The notes under the pieces were generated by a model that ran no database searches, was not told the DNA's origin, and was given only the letters and a program-made list of their open reading frames with translations. Below, one piece after another: positions 29,069 through 32,298 of a DNA stretch of 32,298 nucleotides. Positions within the stretch are counted from its first letter, which is position 1. Every line of letters starts with the position of its first letter. Source of the DNA: Pseudonocardia halophobica (GTDB taxonomy: Bacteria > Actinomycetota > Actinomycetes > Mycobacteriales > Pseudonocardiaceae); assembly GCF_027922425.1 (NCBI RefSeq), contig NZ_BSFQ01000063.1, positions 1-32,298 on the forward strand, read 5' to 3'. A program made the translations under genes and the position numbers.

Positions 29069-29827
29069 CTAGAGCCGGGTCCCGCCGCGCAAGGTGTCGA
29101 GCAGCTCGGCCTCGGCGGCGGCGAAGGCCGGATCGGTGAGCACGCCGACCTCGCGCGGCCGGGGCAGGTCGATCCGCACCTCGCGGGCGACGTGCGCCGG
29201 ACGGGGCGAGAGCACCAGGACGCGGTCCGAGAGGAACACCGCCTCCCGGATGTCGTGGGTGATCAGCAGGACCGTCCAGCCGAAGCGCCCGCGGACCTCC
29301 TCCAGCCACTCCTGCATCGCGGTGCGGGTGAGCGAGTCGAGGGCACCGAAGGGCTCGTCGAGCAGCAGCACCTCGCGGTCCTGCACCACCGTGCGCAGCA
29401 GCGCCGCCCGCTGCCGCATCCCGCCCGACAGCTCGGCCGGCCGGGACCGCTCGAACCCCGCCAGCCCGAAGGGCCCGAACAGGTCCCGCGCGCGGTCGCG
29501 GGCCTCCCGCCGGCGCATCCCGGCGACCTCGAGCCCCAACGTCGTGTTGTCCAGCACCGTGCGCCACGGAAAGAGCAGGTCCTTCTGCGGCATGTACCCG
29601 AAGGTCTCCCGGCCCGCGGGCGCGCCGTCGACCAGCACCCGGCCGCGATCCGGCTCGACGAGCCCGGCCAGCACGCCGAACAGCGTGCTCTTGCCGCACC
29701 CGCTCGGCCCGAGGATCGAGACGAACTCGCCCGGCGCCACGTCGAACGACACCCCGTCGAGCACGGGCAGGTCGCCGAACGCGAGCTCGAGCCCCTCCAC
29801 GGTGATCTTGAGTGGGGTGATCTTCAC
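29069..29827 (-). CDS. thiZ: ABC transporter ATPase, ThiZ-like (pyrimidine precursor uptake)
   Basis: The 252-residue ATPase has Walker A LGPSGCGKST (39-48), a Q-loop in YMPQKDLLFPW, signature LSGGMRQR, Walker B VLLLDEPFGALDS and the H-loop LLITHDIREAVFLSDR. This is the SsuB/TauB/ThiZ type that powers nitrate/taurine/NMT1-class importers. GTG 29827 overlaps the permease stop (GTGA). With the permease and lipoprotein it forms an importer, and the TPP riboswitch at the head of the operon points to a thiamine precursor (formylaminopyrimidine or HMP) as the cargo. On sequence alone the ATPase cannot be told apart from other members of the class. Confidence 0.88.
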   Translation of the reverse strand: MKITPLKITVEGLELAFGDLPVLDGVSFDVAPGEFVSILGPSGCGKSTLFGVLAGLVEPDRGRVLVDGAPAGRETFGYMPQKDLLFPWRTVLDNTTLGLEVAGMRRREARDRARDLFGPFGLAGFERSRPAELSGGMRQRAALLRTVVQDREVLLLDEPFGALDSLTRTAMQEWLEEVRGRFGWTVLLITHDIREAVFLSDRVLVLSPRPAHVAREVRIDLPRPREVGVLTDPAFAAAEAELLDTLRGGTRL

Positions 29828-30684
29828 CGGCGGGCCCCCCGGATCCACGGCGCCACGACCCGCTCGACGAGGTACGTCAGGCCGAACAGCGCGACGCTGA
29901 CCAGGGCCGTCACCCCGACGGCGGCGAGGACGAGGTCCGTGCGGAAGGAGTTCTTCTGCTGCGCCATGTAGATGCCCAGCCCGGCCCGGGCGCCGACGTA
30001 CTCGGCGAAGATCGCGCCCGTGACCGCGTACGTGATCGCGATGCGCAGGGCGGTGAAGAACGACGGCAGCGCCCCCGGGAGCCGGACGTACCGGAACTCC
30101 GCCCACCGCCCGCCACCCATGCTGCGCAACAGGTTCGACGCCTCGGGGTCGGCGCGGGAGAAGCCCTCGATGAGCCCGACGGCGATCGGGAAGAAGGTCA
30201 CCAGCGCGATCACCAGCACCTTCGGCAGCAGCCCGAAGCCGAACCAGATGATCATGAGCGGCGCGATGGCGATGATCGGCAGGGTCTGCGAGGCGACCAG
30301 CAGCGGCACCAGCGCCCGCCGGAGCCACGGCGAGAAGTCGACGACGACCGCCAGCGCCCAGCCCACCGCCAGCGACACCGCGAACCCGACGGCGGTGACC
30401 TGCAGCGTCGGGAGGGTGTTGGCCCACAGCACGTCCCGGAAGGCCCAGCCCTGCTCGACGACGCGCAGCGGCGAGGGCAGGACCTGCGGGCGGACCGCGA
30501 GCGCCGTGACGGCCCACTGCCACGCCGCGAGCAGGAGCAGCACCACCAGCACCGGGGGGGCCGCCCGGCGCAGCAGCGACACCCGGCCCCGGGCCGGTCG
30601 GCGTGCGGGCGAGCGGCCCGCCCGCCCGGGGAGGGCGGGCGGGGGTGACCCGGGCTCCGCGAGGACCCGGTCGGCGCGGGTCAC
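29824..30684 (-). CDS. thiX: ABC transporter permease, ThiX-like
   Basis: The 286-residue protein has an unusually long polar N-terminus (~45 residues rich in Pro and Arg) before the first helix VLVVLLLLAAWQWAV. Several membrane helices follow, with the EAA-type coupling loop around EGFSRADPEASNLLRSMGGG and RYVRLPGALPSFFTALRIA. This is the BPD permease fold of SsuC/TauC/ThiX proteins. GTG 30684 overlaps the lipoprotein gene stop and its own stop overlaps the ATPase start, so all three are coupled. The long N-terminus may mean that a downstream start is used, but no better ribosome site was found. Confidence 0.87.
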   Translation of the reverse strand: MTRADRVLAEPGSPPPALPGRAGRSPARRPARGRVSLLRRAAPPVLVVLLLLAAWQWAVTALAVRPQVLPSPLRVVEQGWAFRDVLWANTLPTLQVTAVGFAVSLAVGWALAVVVDFSPWLRRALVPLLVASQTLPIIAIAPLMIIWFGFGLLPKVLVIALVTFFPIAVGLIEGFSRADPEASNLLRSMGGGRWAEFRYVRLPGALPSFFTALRIAITYAVTGAIFAEYVGARAGLGIYMAQQKNSFRTDLVLAAVGVTALVSVALFGLTYLVERVVAPWIRGARR

Positions 30685-31724
30685 GACGTGGCCCCGCCCG
30701 GGGCCAGGTAGTCGTTCGTGAACCAGGTCGAGAAGTCGGGACGGGTGGTGACGGGCTTCCCGGAGGCGTCGGTGACCGCGCCCGAGTCGATCAGGAAGCC
30801 GGAGAAGCCCTGCCAGCGGTCCAGGGTCTGGGTGCCGACCTTGCCCGCCGCGTCCTTCAGGTAGTCCTGCGCGAGCATGTCCTGGCTGCGGGTCACGAGC
30901 TCGGGCTCGGTGAAGGCACCGGGGTTCGCGTCCTGCAGGTCCTTCGCGGCGCGGGCCGGGTCGTCGGCGGCCAGCTGGTACCCGCGCTGGGCGGCCTGCA
31001 CGAACTTGGCGGCCTGGTGCGGATGGTCCTTCAACCAGGTGGAGTTGCCGATCAGCAGGACGTTGTAGGCGTCGGGGAAGCCGTAGTCGGTGTACTTGAA
31101 GGTCTTCAGCGGCTCGTTGCGCATCTGGGCCTCGATGCCTTCCCACGCGACGAACGGCTCGGTGAAGTCGACCTGCCCGGCGTAGAGCGCCTCGTACGCG
31201 CTGGTCCCGAGGGTGACGGTCTGGAACTCGCCAGTCCCGCCGGCGTCGCGGATGACCTGGCGCATCTTCGGCTCCTCGCCGGGACCGCCGAACCCGCCGT
31301 AGGTCTTGCCGTCGAGGTCCTTGGGCGAGGTGATGTCGGCCCGGTCCGCCTTCACCGCCACCTCGGTGGCCCAGTGCTGCAGGACCGCCATGACCGAGGT
31401 GATGTCGGCGCCGGCGGCCTTCGAGAAGGTGAACGAGTCCTGGAAGCTGATCCCGAACTCGGCGGCGCCGTTGCCGACCAGGGTGTCCGGCGAGGTGTCG
31501 CTGTACGGCAGGAACTGGACGTCGAGCCCCGCGTCGCGGAACCAGCCCTCCTGCTGCGCGACGTACAGGCCGCTGTGGTTGGTGTTCGGGGTCCAGTCCA
31601 GGGCGATCCGGATCGGCTCCGGTGCGCCCTGCTGCTGGTCGGCGGCGCCACCGCAGCCGGCGAGGAGCAGCGCCAGCCCCACCACGAGGGCGGTCAGCCG
31701 AAGAACGACACGGGACGGGGACAT
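30681..31724 (-). CDS. thiY: substrate-binding lipoprotein of the NMT1/THI5 class, ThiY-like
   Basis: The 347-residue protein has a lipoprotein signal peptide with lipobox LLLAGC (Cys24). The mature protein begins with the hallmark IALDWTPNTNHSGLYVAQQE of the THI5/ThiY family, followed by GISFQDSFTFSKAAG, YGGFGGPGEEPKMRQVI and VDFTEPFVAWEGIEAQ. ThiY binds formylaminopyrimidine, a thiamine breakdown product, at the outer face of the membrane. The operon is led by a TPP riboswitch, which supports the assignment. ATG 31724 is chosen over GTG 31733: the site AGGGAGGA ends only 2 nt before the GTG, although the ATG then sits 11 nt away, slightly long. Confidence 0.9.
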   Translation of the reverse strand: MSPSRVVLRLTALVVGLALLLAGCGGAADQQQGAPEPIRIALDWTPNTNHSGLYVAQQEGWFRDAGLDVQFLPYSDTSPDTLVGNGAAEFGISFQDSFTFSKAAGADITSVMAVLQHWATEVAVKADRADITSPKDLDGKTYGGFGGPGEEPKMRQVIRDAGGTGEFQTVTLGTSAYEALYAGQVDFTEPFVAWEGIEAQMRNEPLKTFKYTDYGFPDAYNVLLIGNSTWLKDHPHQAAKFVQAAQRGYQLAADDPARAAKDLQDANPGAFTEPELVTRSQDMLAQDYLKDAAGKVGTQTLDRWQGFSGFLIDSGAVTDASGKPVTTRPDFSTWFTNDYLAPGGATS

Positions 31725-31735
31725 GCGCGACACGG

Positions 31736-31828
31736 TCCTCCCTACGCCGGTGCTAACCGGGTCAGGTGCGAACGGTCGACGGCCGGTCCTGCCGCCCTCT
31801 CAGCCTCGGATCGTGAGTGCTCCCGCGG
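31736..31828 (-). ncRNA. TPP riboswitch (THI element) before thiY
   Basis: On the minus strand the order is GGGAGCACTCACG (5' strand), CTGAGAGGG (CUGAGA at 31803-31798), then GCACCTGACCCGGTTAG (ACCUGA at 31767-31762), then CACCGGCGTAGGGA. These are the conserved pyrimidine- and pyrophosphate-sensor parts of the TPP riboswitch, correctly spaced. The last conserved segment GTAGGGAGGA contains the ribosome binding site of thiY, so thiamine pyrophosphate probably blocks translation initiation directly. Confidence 0.92.
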
Positions 31829-31925
31829 GTTCGGAAGCAGACCCTACGTCCCCCCGCGCCCCGGTGCCACCGCCTCCCCCGCCCTCGCGGTGTGACGTCC
31901 GCGTGACGGGGAGGCGGCGCGCGGG

Positions 31926-32298
31926 TCAGGTGATGTCGGCGCGGCGGTGCCGGGCGCGCGGTGCGCCGGACCCCGGGACGTGCGGCCCCTCGGGGGCGGG
32001 CGGCGCGGCGCGGCGGCCGGACGCGGAGCGCTCGTCCCCGGTCGGCCCGTCCTCCCGGCGCTGCTGCGGGACCCGCGGTGCGTCGGGCCGGTCCTCGGCG
32101 CGACGACGACCGCCGGACCGCTCCGGTGTCCCCGGGCCGGGGAGCGCGGCCTGGTCGAGGTCCCAGGGGTCGCGACCGGGCAGGACCTCGCCGACCGGCA
32201 GCCGGTCCGCGGGCTCGCGGAGGCGCCGTCTGCCGCCGCCCGACGGAGGTGCGGCGGCCGGGCGCTGCTCGCCGGACCCGGCCCGCCGGGTCGGCCAC
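31926..32298 (-). CDS. C-terminal part of a protein cut by the window edge
   Basis: A minus-strand frame with clear G/C third-position bias runs in from the right edge and stops at TGA (31928-31926). The visible ~124 residues are polar and low complexity, including DRLPVGEVLPGRDPWDLDQA, GGRRRAEDRPD and a final HRRADIT. Such Pro/Arg/Asp-rich tails are common on actinobacterial sensor kinases, secretion and cell-wall proteins, but no domain is visible. It is upstream of the thi riboswitch, separated by about 100 bp. Function unknown. Confidence 0.55.
   Translation of the reverse strand, partial: WPTRRAGSGEQRPAAAPPSGGGRRRLREPADRLPVGEVLPGRDPWDLDQAALPGPGTPERSGGRRRAEDRPDAPRVPQQRREDGPTGDERSASGRRAAPPAPEGPHVPGSGAPRARHRRADIT

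Noticed and set aside
31812..31824. GTGAGTGCTCCC as another copy of the 40-bp palindrome
   Set aside because: There is no second arm and the bases belong to the 5' strand of the TPP riboswitch.
1..32298. tRNA or rRNA genes
   Set aside because: No segment with a conserved T-arm plus acceptor pairing or rRNA sequence was recognised on reading.

Overview
The window is about 32 kb of very GC-rich DNA. It has strong third-position G/C bias, frequent GTG starts, many 4-bp stop/start overlaps (ATGA, GTGA), a SARP-type regulator and an aerobic-type cobalamin pathway with a fused CobI-CobJ. All of this points to a filamentous or mycolate-less actinomycete, most like Pseudonocardiaceae. That assignment is an inference from style and gene content, not from a search.

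Layout. (1) 1-1215: the 3' tip of a possible transposase gene, a 40-bp palindrome, and a tartrate/D-malate dehydrogenase. (2) 1219-8744, all on the minus strand: a small membrane protein, a berberine-bridge-type FAD oxidoreductase, a large SARP/AAA regulator, and a four-gene operon (PIG-L deacetylase, AzlC, AzlD, GNAT). The promoters of the oxidoreductase and of the PIG-L operon share 11-bp-spaced direct repeats (CGAACG core) placed 9 bp from a -10-like hexamer, the arrangement expected of SARP targets. (3) 8916-11962, plus strand: an MFS transporter and a RecQ-like helicase. (4) 11964-16232: an amide-use module. An alpha/beta hydrolase, formamidase, FmdB zinc ribbon and AmiC-like cytosolic amide sensor lie on the minus strand, with a divergent MarR regulator. 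This resembles the mycobacterial acetamidase regulatory set. (5) 16363-26702: a cobalamin (late-Co-insertion) cluster. cobN (minus) sits behind a cobalamin riboswitch, cobG-cobH-cobIJ run on plus, and cobL-cobM-cobK run on minus. (6) 26796-28719: a HAD hydrolase and a His/Asp-rich IniB-like protein. (7) 28813-31724, minus: a TPP-riboswitch-controlled ThiY/ThiX/ThiZ-type pyrimidine-precursor ABC transporter with a small gene at its tail. The right edge cuts a further minus-strand gene.

The most unusual feature is repeat DNA. Five copies of a 40-bp palindrome bounded by GTGAGTG/CACTCAC (one degraded) are scattered through the window, one of them inside the linker of CobI-CobJ. A second family with a GCGAGTCG core occurs only in the cobalamin cluster. 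It forms a tandem array of 22-bp units read through in cobG, a 107-bp nested palindrome read through in cobN, and a 90-bp near-perfect hairpin between convergent cobIJ and cobK. Three corrin-pathway genes therefore carry in-frame repeat-derived protein segments.

Missing from the window for a full aerobic B12 pathway are cobA, cobF, cobB, cobO, cobST/chlID-like chelatase partners and the lower-ligand genes, so the pathway must be completed elsewhere.
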